A stretch of DNA of 64,000 nt. Source: Shewanella mangrovi (lineage in GTDB: Bacteria > Pseudomonadota > Gammaproteobacteria > Enterobacterales > Shewanellaceae). The notes under the pieces are model-generated. The model made no database searches, was not told the DNA's origin, and saw only the letters and a list, made by a program, of their open reading frames with translations. Shown one piece after another: positions 8,197 to 17,146 of the stretch; the stretch's first letter is position 1, and every line of letters starts with the position of its first letter. The stretch covers positions 550,402 through 614,401 of the forward strand of contig NZ_JPEO01000001.1 of assembly GCF_000753795.1 (NCBI RefSeq), read 5' to 3'. Position numbers and translations under genes: made by a program.

Positions 8197-9486
8197 GTGA
8201 CCGCTAAACGAATCGTTATTGTCGGAGGTGGCGCCGGTGGCTTAGCGCTGGCCTCAAAACTTGGTCGAAAACTTGGCTTATCAGGCGAAGCTGAAATCTG
8301 CCTGATCGATAAGAGCCCGGTGCATATCTGGAAGCCCAAGTTGCACGAAGTCGCTGTTGGTGTGATTGATCAGTCGGTAGAAGGATTGCTGTATCGTGAC
8401 CACGGTTTGAAGAACGGTTATCGTTTTTTGCGCGGCGAGATCAACGATTGTAACCCCGAGAAAAAATGCGTCTATCTATCCCGCGTATTGAATGACGAAG
8501 GTGAAGAGCTGTTAGGTGAGCGTGAAGTCAGCTATGACTACTTAGTGCTGGCTATCGGCAGTATTTCCAACAGTTTTAATACACCTGGCGCTGAAGAACA
8601 CTGTATCTTTCTTGATAGCCTCGATAGCGCCAACCTATTCCATAAAAAGCTACTCGACGAACTACTCCTGCTGGATGAAACCAGTGAAAAACTCAGTATC
8701 GGCATTGTCGGCGCTGGTGCAACCGGGGTTGAGCTGGCTGCAGAGTTGCATCATGTGTTGGAATCGGTAAAAGAATACGGTTACCTCAATATCGACAAAT
8801 CGCATCTGGAAATCCATTTGGTTGAAGCGGCGCAGAAGATTCTGCCAGCGCTGCCCGATAAAGTCAGTGCTCGAGCACAAACCGTGTTGGATCATATTGG
8901 GGTGCGTTTGCATATCGGTGTACAGGTAAAAGAAGTGGTTAAGGAAGGCTTTATCACGCAAGACAACGTGCTGATTAATTCCGGCCTCAAAGTCTGGGCT
9001 GCTGGTGTTAAAGGGCCTGATGCACTGAAAAGTTTTACCGATTTGCCGATTAGTAAGCGTAATCAGATTGAGGTGGATGCCTGCATGCGCGTGAAAGGTC
9101 ATGAGTGCATTTATGCCATTGGCGACTGCGCTATGTTGATCCAAGAAAGTGGCAAACCTGTACCACCGCGTGCTCAAGCTGCGTCCCAAATGGCTGAAAC
9201 TCTGTTTCAAAACTTGCTCAATCGAATGAAGGGCAAGGCGGAAAAGCCGTTTGAATATCGTGATTATGGATCTTTGGTATCGCTCAGTCGCTTCTCTGCG
9301 GTAGGGAATTTGATGGGCAATCTGCGTTCACGTTCGCTGTTCATTGAAGGCTACGTGGCGCGTATGATGTATCTGTCGCTGTATCAACGTCATCTAGCGA
9401 GTCTCTATGGTTGGTTCTCGGCTTCGGTATTTAGTTTGGCGCAGCGTTTGCTGAAATGGCAGCGGCCTAAGTTGAAACTGCATTAA
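8197..9486 (+). CDS. ndh: Type II NADH dehydrogenase (NDH-2)
   Basis: A 429-residue two-dinucleotide-binding flavoprotein that passes electrons from NADH to quinone at the inner face of the membrane without pumping protons. FAD-binding GGGAGG is at residues 10-15. The NADH-binding GAGATGVELAAEL lies near 170, and the FAD-contacting YAIGDCA near 310. The C-terminal segment from about 370 is basic and hydrophobic (SRSLFIEGYVARMMYLSLY), consistent with membrane attachment. The start codon is GTG, supported by GGGGGATA 5-11 bases upstream and by the immediate beginning of the beta-strand RIVIVGGG. A CRP-like box precedes it and a hairpin terminator follows. Confidence 0.92.
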   Translation: MTAKRIVIVGGGAGGLALASKLGRKLGLSGEAEICLIDKSPVHIWKPKLHEVAVGVIDQSVEGLLYRDHGLKNGYRFLRGEINDCNPEKKCVYLSRVLNDEGEELLGEREVSYDYLVLAIGSISNSFNTPGAEEHCIFLDSLDSANLFHKKLLDELLLLDETSEKLSIGIVGAGATGVELAAELHHVLESVKEYGYLNIDKSHLEIHLVEAAQKILPALPDKVSARAQTVLDHIGVRLHIGVQVKEVVKEGFITQDNVLINSGLKVWAAGVKGPDALKSFTDLPISKRNQIEVDACMRVKGHECIYAIGDCAMLIQESGKPVPPRAQAASQMAETLFQNLLNRMKGKAEKPFEYRDYGSLVSLSRFSAVGNLMGNLRSRSLFIEGYVARMMYLSLYQRHLASLYGWFSASVFSLAQRLLKWQRPKLKLH

Positions 9487-9505
9487 TCGCATTCGGTGAT
9501 TCAAT

Positions 9506-9527
9506 AGGGAAGCTGAGGCTTCCCTTT
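9506..9527 (+). terminator. Hairpin after ndh
   Basis: AGGGAAGC (9506-9513) pairs with GCTTCCCT (9518-9525) around loop TGAG, followed by a short interrupted T-rich stretch. It sits 20 bases after the ndh stop. Confidence 0.7.
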
Positions 9528-9546
9528 CTGTTTTCTGGGTTGTTTA

Positions 9547-9575
9547 AAAATCCCGCAGTCGATGCAAAATCCCGC
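9547..9575. repeat. Two direct copies of AAAATCCCGC
   Basis: The 10-base word occurs at 9547-9556 and 9566-9575, 19 bases apart (about two helical turns), in the 230-base region between ndh and the SapC-family gene. A perfect 10-base palindrome ATTCGCGAAT lies further downstream at about 9621-9630. This could be a tandem operator for the SapC-family promoter; no factor is recognised. Confidence 0.3.
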
Positions 9576-9720
9576 GTTTCATGGCTCCTGAGTCACAGTT
9601 TGTTATGGTTTTGTATTTTTATTCGCGAATGAAACAGGGTATAACTACGGGCTAGGGAAAAGCGCTTCCTGATAATTGGAACATAAAATTTAGAGTAATA
9701 GAGCCCTCAAGGAGCTTTAA

Positions 9721-10422
9721 ATGACCCAAGCAATTTCACTGTTAGATCCAGCTAAACATGCCGATCTTAAATTTAAAAAACCTTCTTTTGAGCATGTAGC
9801 AAATGAGCATTTGATGCCAGTAAGCCTGCACGAAATCATGTACGCAGCTACTGATACCCCAGTTGTATTTGTTAAGGCAAATGCTGAATCTGACGATTTC
9901 CAAGCAGTAATGATGCTGGGCTTAAAGCCACAACAAAACCTGCGAGTTAAAGAAGGTGAGTGGGTTGGTACTTATGTACCTAACGTGCTGCGTGACTACC
10001 CTCTGGCTGTCGTGCTGGATCCAGAGCAAACTGATCGTGTTTGGTTTGGTATTCGTGAAGAAAGCGAACTGCTGAGCAAAGAAGAAGGCGTAGCACTGTT
10101 TGAAAACGGTGAAGAAACTGAAGCGCTGAAAGAACGCCGCGAACTGGTTCTGCGTCATTTCGAGCAAGATCAACAATCGCGTGCGGTACTGAAATTCTTG
10201 GCTGAAAAAGAGTTGCTGGTACAACAAACCTTGACTGTTGAAGTGAAAGGTGAAAAACGCAACATCAACGGTATCTATCTGATCGATGAGCGCAAGTTGG
10301 CAGAGCTGAGCGACGAAGATTATCTGGATCTGCGTAAGAAAGGTCTGTTGGGCCCTATCTACAGTCACCTGACGTCACTGAACCAAATTCCACGTTTGGT
10401 ATTGGCAGAGTCTGAGCTGTAA
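9721..10422 (+). CDS. SapC-family protein
   Basis: A 233-residue soluble protein of the SapC family (named after a Campylobacter surface-layer locus gene; unrelated to the SapABCDF peptide transporter). Family-like segments are HLMPVSLHEIMYAA near the start, PLAVVLDPE in the middle and NGIYLIDERKLAEL near residue 180. There is no signal peptide or membrane segment. Biochemical role is not established. Translation should be strong: AAGGAGCTTTAA precedes the ATG. It is monocistronic, with a good intrinsic terminator 27 bases after the stop and a 230-base upstream region. Confidence 0.8.
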   Translation: MTQAISLLDPAKHADLKFKKPSFEHVANEHLMPVSLHEIMYAATDTPVVFVKANAESDDFQAVMMLGLKPQQNLRVKEGEWVGTYVPNVLRDYPLAVVLDPEQTDRVWFGIREESELLSKEEGVALFENGEETEALKERRELVLRHFEQDQQSRAVLKFLAEKELLVQQTLTVEVKGEKRNINGIYLIDERKLAELSDEDYLDLRKKGLLGPIYSHLTSLNQIPRLVLAESEL

Positions 10423-10449
10423 TTATTGTTAAGCTTAGCGATCTGAAAG

Positions 10450-10471
10450 GGCGGTATTTACCGCCTTTTTT
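10450..10471 (+). terminator. Intrinsic terminator of the SapC-family gene
   Basis: GGCGGT (10450-10455) pairs with ACCGCC (10460-10465) around loop ATTT and is followed by six T residues. Confidence 0.9.
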
Positions 10472-10517
10472 ATTGGCTGAAAAGCGGCTAGAGCGGAACA
10501 CGCCAAATTTCAGGTAT

Positions 10518-10540
10518 AAAAAAAGCCACTATAAAGTGGC
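10518..10540 (-). terminator. Intrinsic terminator of the tRNA-Phe/tRNA-Thr transcript
   Basis: On the minus strand GCCACT/AGTGGC (10525-10530 with 10535-10540) closes a four-base loop and is followed by seven U residues (the A run at 10518-10524). It starts 9 bases past the tRNA-Thr 3' end. Confidence 0.88.
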
Positions 10541-10548
10541 CTTAAAAA

Positions 10549-10624
<76 letters not shown>

Positions 10625-10630
10625 ATCAAG

Positions 10631-10706
10631 TGGTGCCCGAACCCGGAATCGAACCAGGGACACGCGGATTTTCAATCCGCTGCTCTACCAACTGAGCTAT
10701 TCGGGC
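10631..10706 (-). tRNA. tRNA-Phe (anticodon GAA)
   Basis: The 76-base minus-strand cloverleaf starts GCCCGAA and ends TTCGGGC plus an encoded CCA. The anticodon loop is TTGAAAA with GAA, flanked by the stem GCGGA/TCCGC, and the T loop is GTTCGATT. It is the first gene of the pair, with a promoter candidate about 70 bases upstream. Confidence 0.97.
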
Positions 10707-10774
10707 AACTGATTTCTTTATCAGTCATTACTTTCGCGGAACACACAACTTCCTGCCCCGCCGAAGTGGTGCGT

Positions 10775-10804
10775 ATCATATAGCAGGACATTTTACTGGC
10801 GCAA
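10775..10804 (-). promoter_or_regulatory. Candidate promoter for the tRNA-Phe/tRNA-Thr operon
   Basis: On the minus strand TTGCGC (10799-10804) is followed after 16 bases by TATATGAT (10775-10782). A GC-rich stretch, GCACC, comes next, resembling the discriminator of stringently controlled stable-RNA promoters. The predicted start is about 60 bases before tRNA-Phe. Confidence 0.5.
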
Positions 10805-11046
10805 GTCCTTTTTAATCTTGAATGTTTTATTCGCTTAGTTAATGCACAAATCAGTTGTGGCCGGGCAATAGTTGTACAGAAACGACAAAATTATGCTGCT
10901 TTGGTGAGGTCTTATGGGCGGATTGGTGCTGAAAGCTCACCGGTGGCAATGTCACGACTTCCTGATAAACCCAGAAAAGCGCATAATGCGCCTTTTCTTA
11001 TCGCACGTGTTTCAATTGGTCAATTTCATTTTTATCAGGGATGTAT
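10805..11046. other. Intergenic region between the tRNA promoter and the MFS gene
   Basis: No convincing coding frame is seen. A small hairpin with arms GCGCA/TGCGC and a T-rich 3' side lies at about 10979-11000. It could end a short upstream transcript or act as a leader attenuator for the MFS gene. I see no recognised operator. Confidence 0.4.
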
Positions 11047-12225
11047 ATGCAGACTGAGCCAACGACTCTCTCCTCTAAACTTATCCTGCTGATGGCGATC
11101 GCGACCGGGGTTGCTGTCGCCAATAACTATTATGTTCAGCCACTGCTCGATACCATAGCGCAAGCATTTGGCATTTCCCACGCGCTGGCCGGTAGTGTCG
11201 TTACTGCCGCACAGCTTAGCTACGGCCTAGGCTTGTTTTTCTTAGTACCGCTCGCAGATTTAGTTGAGCGGCGTCGTATGATTGTGCTGTTAATGCTGTT
11301 AGCCACCAGTGGTTTGTTCGTTAATGCGATAGCACCTAGTGTCAGTTGGTTGCTTGTCGGCACAGCCATTACTGGTGGTTGCTCCGTGGTGGCGCAAGTG
11401 TTAGTGCCGCTTGCTGCCACTCTGTCTGCACCTGAGCAACGCGGTAAAGCGGTTGGCACCGTGATGGGCGGCTTACTGCTAGGTATCCTGTTAGCGCGTG
11501 TTGTGGCAGGGACGATTTCCTCCTTGCTGTCATGGCAAGCGGTGTATTGGGTAGCGGCTGTCGCCATGTTGATTTGCACTGTGTCTCTATGGCGCTCGTT
11601 ACCTAAATATCAGCCACAAGTTTCGCTCAGCTACCGGCAGTTATTAGGCTCGGTAATTTCGCTCTTTAAAACCGAACCGGTATTGGCGCAGCGCTCGTTT
11701 CTTGGTGCGCTCAGTTTTGCTATGTTTACTCTGTTTTGGACGCCACTAGCGTTTGTGTTGGCAAATCCTCCCTATGAATATTCGGATGCGGTTATCGGCC
11801 TGTTTGGTATCGCAGGTGTGGCTGGGGTTGTGGCGGCTAAATGGGCGGGGAAACTTGCTGATGGCGGTAAAGGCAATTGGGGCAGTTGGATTGGCTGGAT
11901 AGCGGGGCTTGTGAGCTGGTTGTTGCTGTTTTTAGCCGATCATTCGCTGCTGAGTATGTTGTTTGGCATTGTGTTATTGGATCTAGCGGTACAGATGGCG
12001 CATGTCAGCAATCAGAATGTCATTTATGCACTGCAACCTGAAGCGCGTAACCGTTTAAACGCAGGCTATATGACCAGCTACTTCGCCGGTGGGGCGATTG
12101 GTTCCTACATTTCCGTTGTGCTTTATCAATGGCACGGTTGGTTTGCGGTTTGTTGTGGTGGCGTGATGTTGTCACTGGTTGCTATCACCTATTTGGCTGC
12201 GACTCAGCGCAAATCTCAGGCGTAA
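11047..12225 (+). CDS. Major facilitator superfamily transporter
   Basis: A 392-residue inner-membrane protein with 12 predicted hydrophobic helices. The N-terminal NNYYVQPLLDTIAQAFG and the loop ADLVERRRMI between helices 2 and 3 (an MFS motif-A variant, usual form GxLaDrxGRr) mark it as a drug/metabolite:H+ antiporter-like MFS carrier. The start is placed at the second ATG (11047) because AGGG lies 6 bases upstream, whereas the ATG at 11041 is too close to it. It is monocistronic, ending at a shared bidirectional terminator with yggX. Substrate unknown. Confidence 0.88.
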   Translation: MQTEPTTLSSKLILLMAIATGVAVANNYYVQPLLDTIAQAFGISHALAGSVVTAAQLSYGLGLFFLVPLADLVERRRMIVLLMLLATSGLFVNAIAPSVSWLLVGTAITGGCSVVAQVLVPLAATLSAPEQRGKAVGTVMGGLLLGILLARVVAGTISSLLSWQAVYWVAAVAMLICTVSLWRSLPKYQPQVSLSYRQLLGSVISLFKTEPVLAQRSFLGALSFAMFTLFWTPLAFVLANPPYEYSDAVIGLFGIAGVAGVVAAKWAGKLADGGKGNWGSWIGWIAGLVSWLLLFLADHSLLSMLFGIVLLDLAVQMAHVSNQNVIYALQPEARNRLNAGYMTSYFAGGAIGSYISVVLYQWHGWFAVCCGGVMLSLVAITYLAATQRKSQA

Positions 12226-12240
12226 TTTTCGCGCATAAAA

Positions 12241-12266
12241 AAGGCTCCTTCAGGAGCCTTTTTTAT
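12241..12266. terminator. Bidirectional terminator between the MFS gene and yggX
   Basis: AAGGCTCC (12241-12248) pairs with GGAGCCTT (12253-12260) around TTCA. T residues follow on the plus strand and a run of A precedes, giving a U-tract on the minus strand. It therefore ends both converging transcripts. Confidence 0.92.
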
Positions 12267-12280
12267 TCTAAAAACAAAGA

Positions 12281-12559
12281 TTAATCTTCATCTTTTGGTG
12301 GAACGTAACCTTCCACATGGACTTCGCCACCTTCAAACAAGAAGGCCACCATTTGTTCTTCAAGCAACTTGCGATCGTCTGGATTCATCATGTTGAGTTT
12401 TTTCTCATTAATCAACATGGTTTGCTTATTCTGCCAGAGCGCCCATGCTTCTTTACTGATGCTATCAAAGATCTTTTTACCCAATTCGCCTGGATAAAGT
12501 TGAAAGTCCAGCCCGTCGGCGTCTTTGTCGAAATAAACACAATGAACTGTGCGTGCCAT
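12281..12559 (-). CDS. yggX: Fe(2+)-trafficking / oxidative-damage protection protein YggX
   Basis: A 92-residue cytoplasmic protein matching the YggX family over its full length: [43 protein letters not shown] and the conserved [16 protein letters not shown]. The single N-terminal cysteine (C7) is the conserved one. YggX protects iron-sulfur clusters and influences labile iron under superoxide stress. It begins 3 bases after the mutY stop, the same order as in enteric bacteria, so the two are co-transcribed. MutY carries an iron-sulfur cluster, which makes the pairing sensible. Confidence 0.95.
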   Translation of the reverse strand: MARTVHCVYFDKDADGLDFQLYPGELGKKIFDSISKEAWALWQNKQTMLINEKKLNMMNPDDRKLLEEQMVAFLFEGGEVHVEGYVPPKDED

Positions 12560-12562
12560 AAT

Positions 12563-13663
12563 TTATTCAAGCTCCTTGATTGAAGCGGTCTGAAGACTAG
12601 CAAGAATCCGCTCAGTAGCGGCGGCCAGCCCGACCCTTGATGGTTGCGCTAAGTTATACCAGAGAGTGGCTTTGGGTTCCATGACAGCATCACCAGCTTG
12701 CGGTGTTAGCATGGTTTCGTTGAACTCATTTTCATCGCTGCTGACATCAAGTAGCAGTGGTTGAATATCAAAGTGAAAATGACTAAATGTATGCCTAAAT
12801 GCGGGCAATGGATGCAGTGTTGCATCGGCATTGATCATAGCTGCTGCGGCTTTGATGGCTGCTTCACTGCTAAATTCAGGAAAACACCACAAGCCGCCCC
12901 AAATCCCTGCGGGTGGGCGCTGTTGCAGTAATACTTGTTGTTGCTGGCGCACGACCAATAAAAAGCCATCTTTGGCGGGAATCGCTTTTTTCGGCTTTTT
13001 CTCAGGGAAGTCTTTTTGTCTGCCTTGGCGTTGTGCTTGGCAATCAAATGCCACTGGACAACGTTCGCACGCTGGCTTGCTGCGGGTACAGAGCGTGGCG
13101 CCAATATCCATCATTGCCTGATTATATTGGTCGATATGTTGCGCGGGGGACAATGTATCAGCCAACTGCCATAGCTGTTGTTCAACTTTGGGCAGTCCCG
13201 GCCAACCAGTGACTGCGTTATGGCGAGTTAATACACGTTTAACGTTGCCGTCTAAAATAGCGTGATGTTGTCCGCAGGCTAATGACAAAATTGCGCCAGC
13301 GGTCGAACGGCCAATACCAGGAAGCGCTACTACATCATCAAAGTTTTCGGGAAACTTGCCATGATACTTGTCGCGAATGATGGTGGCGGCTTTATGCAGA
13401 TTACGCGCTCGGGCGTAGTAGCCAAGCCCGGTCCAGTGATGCAGCACTTCGTCGATATCAGCATTAGCCAATTCGGTAACACTGCTAAAACGTTGCATAA
13501 AGCGTTCAAAGTACGGAATAACAGTGGCAACCTGAGTTTGTTGCAACATTATCTCAGATATCCATACTTTATAAGGGGTTTTATGTTGTTGCCAAGGTAG
13601 GGTCGTGCGGCCAAACTGCCGATACCACTCGATTACGCGTTGTGAAAAAGGGGCTGTGTTCAT
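12563..13663 (-). CDS. mutY: A/G-specific adenine DNA glycosylase
   Basis: MutY removes adenine mispaired with 8-oxoguanine. With the ATG at 13663 the protein has 366 residues, and the catalytic Glu of [12 protein letters not shown] falls at residue 37 as in E. coli. The helix-hairpin-helix [12 protein letters not shown] and catalytic Asp of [11 protein letters not shown] follow. The 4Fe-4S ligands are [17 protein letters not shown] (C-x6-C-x2-C-x5-C). A C-terminal NUDIX-like 8-oxoG recognition domain contains [13 protein letters not shown] longer frame would need a TTG start at 13699 and adds residues absent from the family, so it is not preferred. It runs divergently from trmB. Confidence 0.96.
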   Translation of the reverse strand: MNTAPFSQRVIEWYRQFGRTTLPWQQHKTPYKVWISEIMLQQTQVATVIPYFERFMQRFSSVTELANADIDEVLHHWTGLGYYARARNLHKAATIIRDKYHGKFPENFDDVVALPGIGRSTAGAILSLACGQHHAILDGNVKRVLTRHNAVTGWPGLPKVEQQLWQLADTLSPAQHIDQYNQAMMDIGATLCTRSKPACERCPVAFDCQAQRQGRQKDFPEKKPKKAIPAKDGFLLVVRQQQQVLLQQRPPAGIWGGLWCFPEFSSEAAIKAAAAMINADATLHPLPAFRHTFSHFHFDIQPLLLDVSSDENEFNETMLTPQAGDAVMEPKATLWYNLAQPSRVGLAAATERILASLQTASIKELE

Positions 13664-13829
13664 GGGCGCCAGTGTATCTGTGGTGATGATCCCGCACAAG
13701 CAGATACTGTGCTAGACCGTGATTAAAAAGGTAGTTGGTGCACTTTTTCTGCGCTAACACTTGCACCGCCAGTTGAAGTTTGCATAATGCCCATTCTTTT
13801 CACATGGCTGTCCGTTGACAGGAGCAAAA

Positions 13830-14546
13830 ATGAGCGACGTTACTACTGCTGAATTCAATGAAGAAGGCAAGTACCTGCGTAAAGTCAAAAGCTTTGTATT
13901 GCGCGAAGGACGACTGACCAAAGGTCAGGCTCAAGCGCTTGAAGAAAACTGGCCAACCATGGGGTTGGAGTATTCCGCTGAGACCATCGATTTAGCACAA
14001 GTATTTGGCCGTGAAGCCGACACTGTACTGGAAATCGGTTTTGGCATGGGCGCGTCTTTGGTGGAAATGGCGAAGGCGGCCCCAGAGTTAAACTTTATCG
14101 GTATTGAAGTTCATAAGCCTGGTGTTGGTGCCTGTTTATCAGCAGCGGCTGAAGCTGGTGTCACTAACCTGCGCGTGTATCACCATGATGCAGTTGAAGT
14201 TCTGCAACATGCTATCGCTGATGGTTCATTGTCACGAGTGCAGCTGTTCTTCCCTGACCCTTGGCACAAGAAGCGTCATCACAAACGTCGCATTGTGCAG
14301 CCAGAATTTGCTGCGCTAGTACATAGTTGCCTCAAAATTGGTGGTGTATTCCATATGGCGACTGATTGGGAAAACTACAGTGAACATATGCTGGAAGTGA
14401 TGAATCAGGCAACAGGCTATAAAAATCAATCACCTGATGGTACGGTAATGCCTAGACCTGATTATCGTCCACTGACGAAATTCGAAGCTCGTGGTCAACG
14501 TCTTGGACATGGCGTGTGGGATTTAATGTTCGAGCGCACTGAATAA
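13830..14546 (+). CDS. trmB: tRNA (guanine-N7-)-methyltransferase
   Basis: A 238-residue SAM-dependent enzyme forming m7G46 in the tRNA variable loop. The SAM-binding strand-loop [26 protein letters not shown], the catalytic-region [16 protein letters not shown] and the C-terminal [17 protein letters not shown] are all TrmB hallmarks. The ATG at 13830 is chosen because AGGAG lies just upstream. It heads a trmB-yggL pair, with yggL starting 26 bases later, and yggN lies further downstream behind its own signals. Confidence 0.96.
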   Translation: MSDVTTAEFNEEGKYLRKVKSFVLREGRLTKGQAQALEENWPTMGLEYSAETIDLAQVFGREADTVLEIGFGMGASLVEMAKAAPELNFIGIEVHKPGVGACLSAAAEAGVTNLRVYHHDAVEVLQHAIADGSLSRVQLFFPDPWHKKRHHKRRIVQPEFAALVHSCLKIGGVFHMATDWENYSEHMLEVMNQATGYKNQSPDGTVMPRPDYRPLTKFEARGQRLGHGVWDLMFERTE

Positions 14547-14572
14547 CCTTATATAAATCGGAGAATTTGCTC

Positions 14573-14896
14573 ATGGCTATTCGCAGTCGTCGTTTACGCA
14601 AAAAGTTGCGTGTTGATGAGTTTCAGGAACTTGGTTTTGATGTCGCGTGGCGCTTCCCTGATGATATCGCGGAAGATGAAATTGATGCACAGGTCGATAA
14701 GTTTATCGAGCAAGTGATAGAACCTCGTGGTCTTGGTTTTCATGGCGGCGGTCATCACGTATGGGATGGCATTGTTGCTACGCAACGCATTGGCAAATGT
14801 ACCGATGAAGACCGCCAAGCGGTGGAAGACTTTTGGAAAAGCCAGCAGGTACTCGAAGTTAGCGTAACCGATTTATACGATATTTGGTGGAGCTAA
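14573..14896 (+). CDS. yggL: YggL family 50S ribosome-associated protein
   Basis: A 107-residue basic-then-acidic protein matching YggL (DUF469) end to end: RSRRLRKKLRVDEFQELGFDVAWRF at the start, VIEPRGLGFHGGG in the middle and DLYDIWWS at the end. E. coli YggL has been reported to associate with the large ribosomal subunit; its precise role is unsettled. ATG 14573 is preferred over the upstream TTG because GGAG sits 9 bases before it. It is co-directional with trmB and followed by a very strong terminator. Confidence 0.93.
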   Translation: MAIRSRRLRKKLRVDEFQELGFDVAWRFPDDIAEDEIDAQVDKFIEQVIEPRGLGFHGGGHHVWDGIVATQRIGKCTDEDRQAVEDFWKSQQVLEVSVTDLYDIWWS

Positions 14897-14916
14897 GCCT
14901 CAGCGCTTGCCCAATA

Positions 14917-14957
14917 GACATAAAAAAACAGCGCCTTGTGCGCTGTTTTTTTATGTC
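14917..14957. terminator. Terminator with perfect 18-base inverted repeat
   Basis: The arms at 14917-14934 and 14940-14957 are perfectly complementary over 18 bases. The GC core is ACAGCGC/GCGCTGT, with A and T runs in the outer arms, around a 5-base loop. It can terminate in either direction, and it separates yggL from yggN. Confidence 0.92.
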
Positions 14958-15078
14958 TGTTCCAACCAATTGCGTATTGCGCTCGTCATATTCACTAAAA
15001 ACTGGTGCTTTTAGCTAACAAGCACACACCTTAATACATTTAATGAAATTAAATTATTATAAATCAGTGCGTTAAAAA

Positions 15079-15095
15079 TTGGCACGCCATGTGCT
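15079..15095 (+). promoter_or_regulatory. Candidate sigma-54 (-24/-12) promoter of yggN
   Basis: TTGGCACGCCATGTGCT matches the RpoN consensus TGGCACG-N4-TTGC at 10 of 11 positions, with the invariant GG and GC 12 bases apart as required. The predicted transcription start is about 15106, leaving a 27-base leader before the yggN ATG. No enhancer-binding-protein site was identified in the 120 bases upstream. Confidence 0.45.
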
Positions 15096-15132
15096 ATCAC
15101 TAAACATCAATACTGAATGACAAGGACTCACA

Positions 15133-15918
15133 ATGAAAACTTTGGTATGTGCATTGGCATTAACTGGTTCACTGCTCGCCGGACAAGCGCAGGCTTCTGT
15201 TTATCATTCACACGACAGCTGCAATATCTCGCTCAACTACGATGTCACCCTTAAGCAACAACAGCTGCGGGTTGCTGAGCACGATAAAGAGCTCTATCGC
15301 ATTGAAGGCGACAAATTATTCGTCGACGGCAAACAAGTGCCACTGAACGCCGAGCAGCAGCAATTGATTGAAGATTACCGCAATGGTGTTTCTGCACAGA
15401 TACCAAAAGTCATCACTTTGTTAGACAACGCGATGGACATTGCGACCGATGCTGTGGGCACGTCGTTAGCGCCATTATTAGGCGAAGAGGGCAGTGGCAA
15501 ACTCAACGAAGCAATGGCGAATCTGCATGAACGTATTAGTGACTTGGCCTATCACCAAGGAGATGTCTACTACGTTGGTGCTTCAGATGATTCGCTTGAT
15601 GAAGCCTTTGGCGATGAGTTCAGCGACGATATTGAAAAAGCCGTGATGAGTTCGCTGGGCAGTATCATGGTTAACATCGGTAAAAGCATGATGGACAGTG
15701 ATGGCGACAGCTTTAGTGAAAAGATGGAAGCATTTGGCGCCAAAATGGAACGCATGGGTGATGACATTGAGGCGCGTATGGAAGCACGCTCTGACGAGAT
15801 TGAGCGCAATGCGGATGAGTTGTGTGAAAGCTTTGCCGAACTGCAAAAGTTGGAGTCGAAAGTGCAACAACAGATCCCTGAGCTTGAAGACTATACCCTG
15901 ATTTCAAATCGTCATTAA
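15133..15918 (+). CDS. yggN: YggN family (DUF2884) periplasmic protein
   Basis: A 261-residue exported protein. The signal peptide MKTLVCALALTGSLLAGQAQA ends near residue 21. The mature part begins SVYHSHDSCNISLNYDVT and resembles the YggN/DUF2884 family, including the EGDKLFVDGKQVPL stretch and a long acidic helical C-terminal half (about 120-250). Cysteines at about residues 30 and 237 could form a disulfide. Function is unknown for the family. Gene order with mutY-yggX and trmB-yggL is the enteric one, which supports the assignment. A sigma-54-like promoter precedes it and a hairpin terminator follows. Confidence 0.85.
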   Translation: MKTLVCALALTGSLLAGQAQASVYHSHDSCNISLNYDVTLKQQQLRVAEHDKELYRIEGDKLFVDGKQVPLNAEQQQLIEDYRNGVSAQIPKVITLLDNAMDIATDAVGTSLAPLLGEEGSGKLNEAMANLHERISDLAYHQGDVYYVGASDDSLDEAFGDEFSDDIEKAVMSSLGSIMVNIGKSMMDSDGDSFSEKMEAFGAKMERMGDDIEARMEARSDEIERNADELCESFAELQKLESKVQQQIPELEDYTLISNRH

Positions 15919-15982
15919 TCGGACATTACTTGCGAGTTTTTTCTTCTTCCTTGTGACTGGTTCTTTAACGGACCTTCCTTTT

Positions 15983-16016
15983 CCGCATCTCAATTTATTT
16001 GGATGCGGTTTTTTTT
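15983..16016 (+). terminator. Intrinsic terminator after yggN
   Basis: CCGCATC (15983-15989) pairs with GATGCGG (16002-16008) around a 12-base loop, followed by eight T residues. Confidence 0.85.
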
Positions 16017-16204
16017 AGTTTGTAATCTGCAATTTATCTACTTTGAGCATTAGAGTAGTCACTAAAGAGTTGGTATACTTTTTTATTCTCGATACAATTA
16101 TTCTCTGAGCTGTACAATCAGCTCGTTCGGGCCGATCACTTTTCCACGTAAAAGACAGTTCAGCGAACCAATTAACAAGAATAAAGCAGCTATAGGCGAC
16201 ATCA

Positions 16205-17146
16205 ATGCTAGAACTATTGGAACCCATCGCTATTTTTACTCATGTCGCTCGCGCCGGAAGTTTTAGCTCCGCCGCCCGTCGCTTGGGAATTTCAAAGTCG
16301 AAAGTCAGTACGCAAGTCGCTGATTTGGAACATCGGCTTGGTGTGCAACTTATCCAACGTACGACTCGTAGTTTAAGTCTGACCGAAGCGGGCAACCTGC
16401 TTTATGCTCAAGGCGAAGAACTGTTGCGAGGCGCCGATCAAGCGGTCGCCAGTGTGCACAATCTAAATGATGCCACTCGTGGCGTGCTAAAACTGGGGAT
16501 CTCACAGTCTTTTGGTACTGCCCACATTATTCCGGCGTTGCCTGAGTTTATGGCGCGTCATCCAGAATTAGAACTGCAAGTCAGTCTGTTGGACCATAAG
16601 GTCGATGTGGTGAACGAAGGCCTTGATCTGTTACTGACCATGTCGGAGCAACTGCCGCTGGGAATGGTGGCTCGGCCGTTGATGAAGTGTCAGTTTTTAC
16701 TGCTGGCATCTCCAGATTATATTGCTAAGCATGGCGTGCCTGAGCGCCCAGAGCAGTTAGTCGAGCATAACTGTTTGGTGTATCACGGTGAGTGGCATGA
16801 GCACTCTGTTTGGCAGTTTAAGCGGGGTGATGATTACTGTGAAATAGGTGTTTCTGGTAACTTCCGCGTGGATAATGCGCCAGCACTGAAGACCGCCGCG
16901 GTTAATGGCCTTGGCGTGGTCTATATGGCCACCTATCTGTTGGAGAATGAGATTGCAGAAGGCAAGTTAGTGCCTATGCTGACAGATTGGCAATTGGTTA
17001 ACCATCTGCCTTTGCAGGCGGTTTATCCTCGCCGTAAACACCTAGCACCTAAGGTCAGTGCCTTTATCGAATTTATAAAGGAACATATTGGTACTCCGCC
17101 TGTGTGGGATGACAAATTTGCAGAAATTTTTGCATTGCGGAAGTAG
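16205..17146 (+). CDS. LysR-family transcriptional regulator
   Basis: A 313-residue LTTR. The N-terminal winged helix-turn-helix (about residues 1-60) reads FTHVARAGSFSSAARRLGIS, SKVSTQVADLEHRLGV and LIQRTTRSLSLTEAG. A linker helix and a periplasmic-binding-protein-like effector domain (about 90-300) follow. The sequence belongs to the large AaeR/CrgA-like group (LKLGISQSFGTAHIIPALPEF). The upstream 187 bases hold the yggN terminator and no divergent gene, so its target is not evident from position. A 398-base gap follows that may encode a small RNA. Confidence 0.9.
   Translation: MLELLEPIAIFTHVARAGSFSSAARRLGISKSKVSTQVADLEHRLGVQLIQRTTRSLSLTEAGNLLYAQGEELLRGADQAVASVHNLNDATRGVLKLGISQSFGTAHIIPALPEFMARHPELELQVSLLDHKVDVVNEGLDLLLTMSEQLPLGMVARPLMKCQFLLLASPDYIAKHGVPERPEQLVEHNCLVYHGEWHEHSVWQFKRGDDYCEIGVSGNFRVDNAPALKTAAVNGLGVVYMATYLLENEIAEGKLVPMLTDWQLVNHLPLQAVYPRRKHLAPKVSAFIEFIKEHIGTPPVWDDKFAEIFALRK

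Noticed and set aside
8662..9210. A 182-codon minus-strand frame inside ndh
   Set aside because: It is fully antisense to a clear NDH-2 gene and its composition is that of a codon shadow, with no ribosome-binding site or family resemblance.
12831..13212. Overlapping plus-strand frames within mutY
   Set aside because: They are antisense to the intact MutY catalytic and iron-sulfur region and show no start signals.
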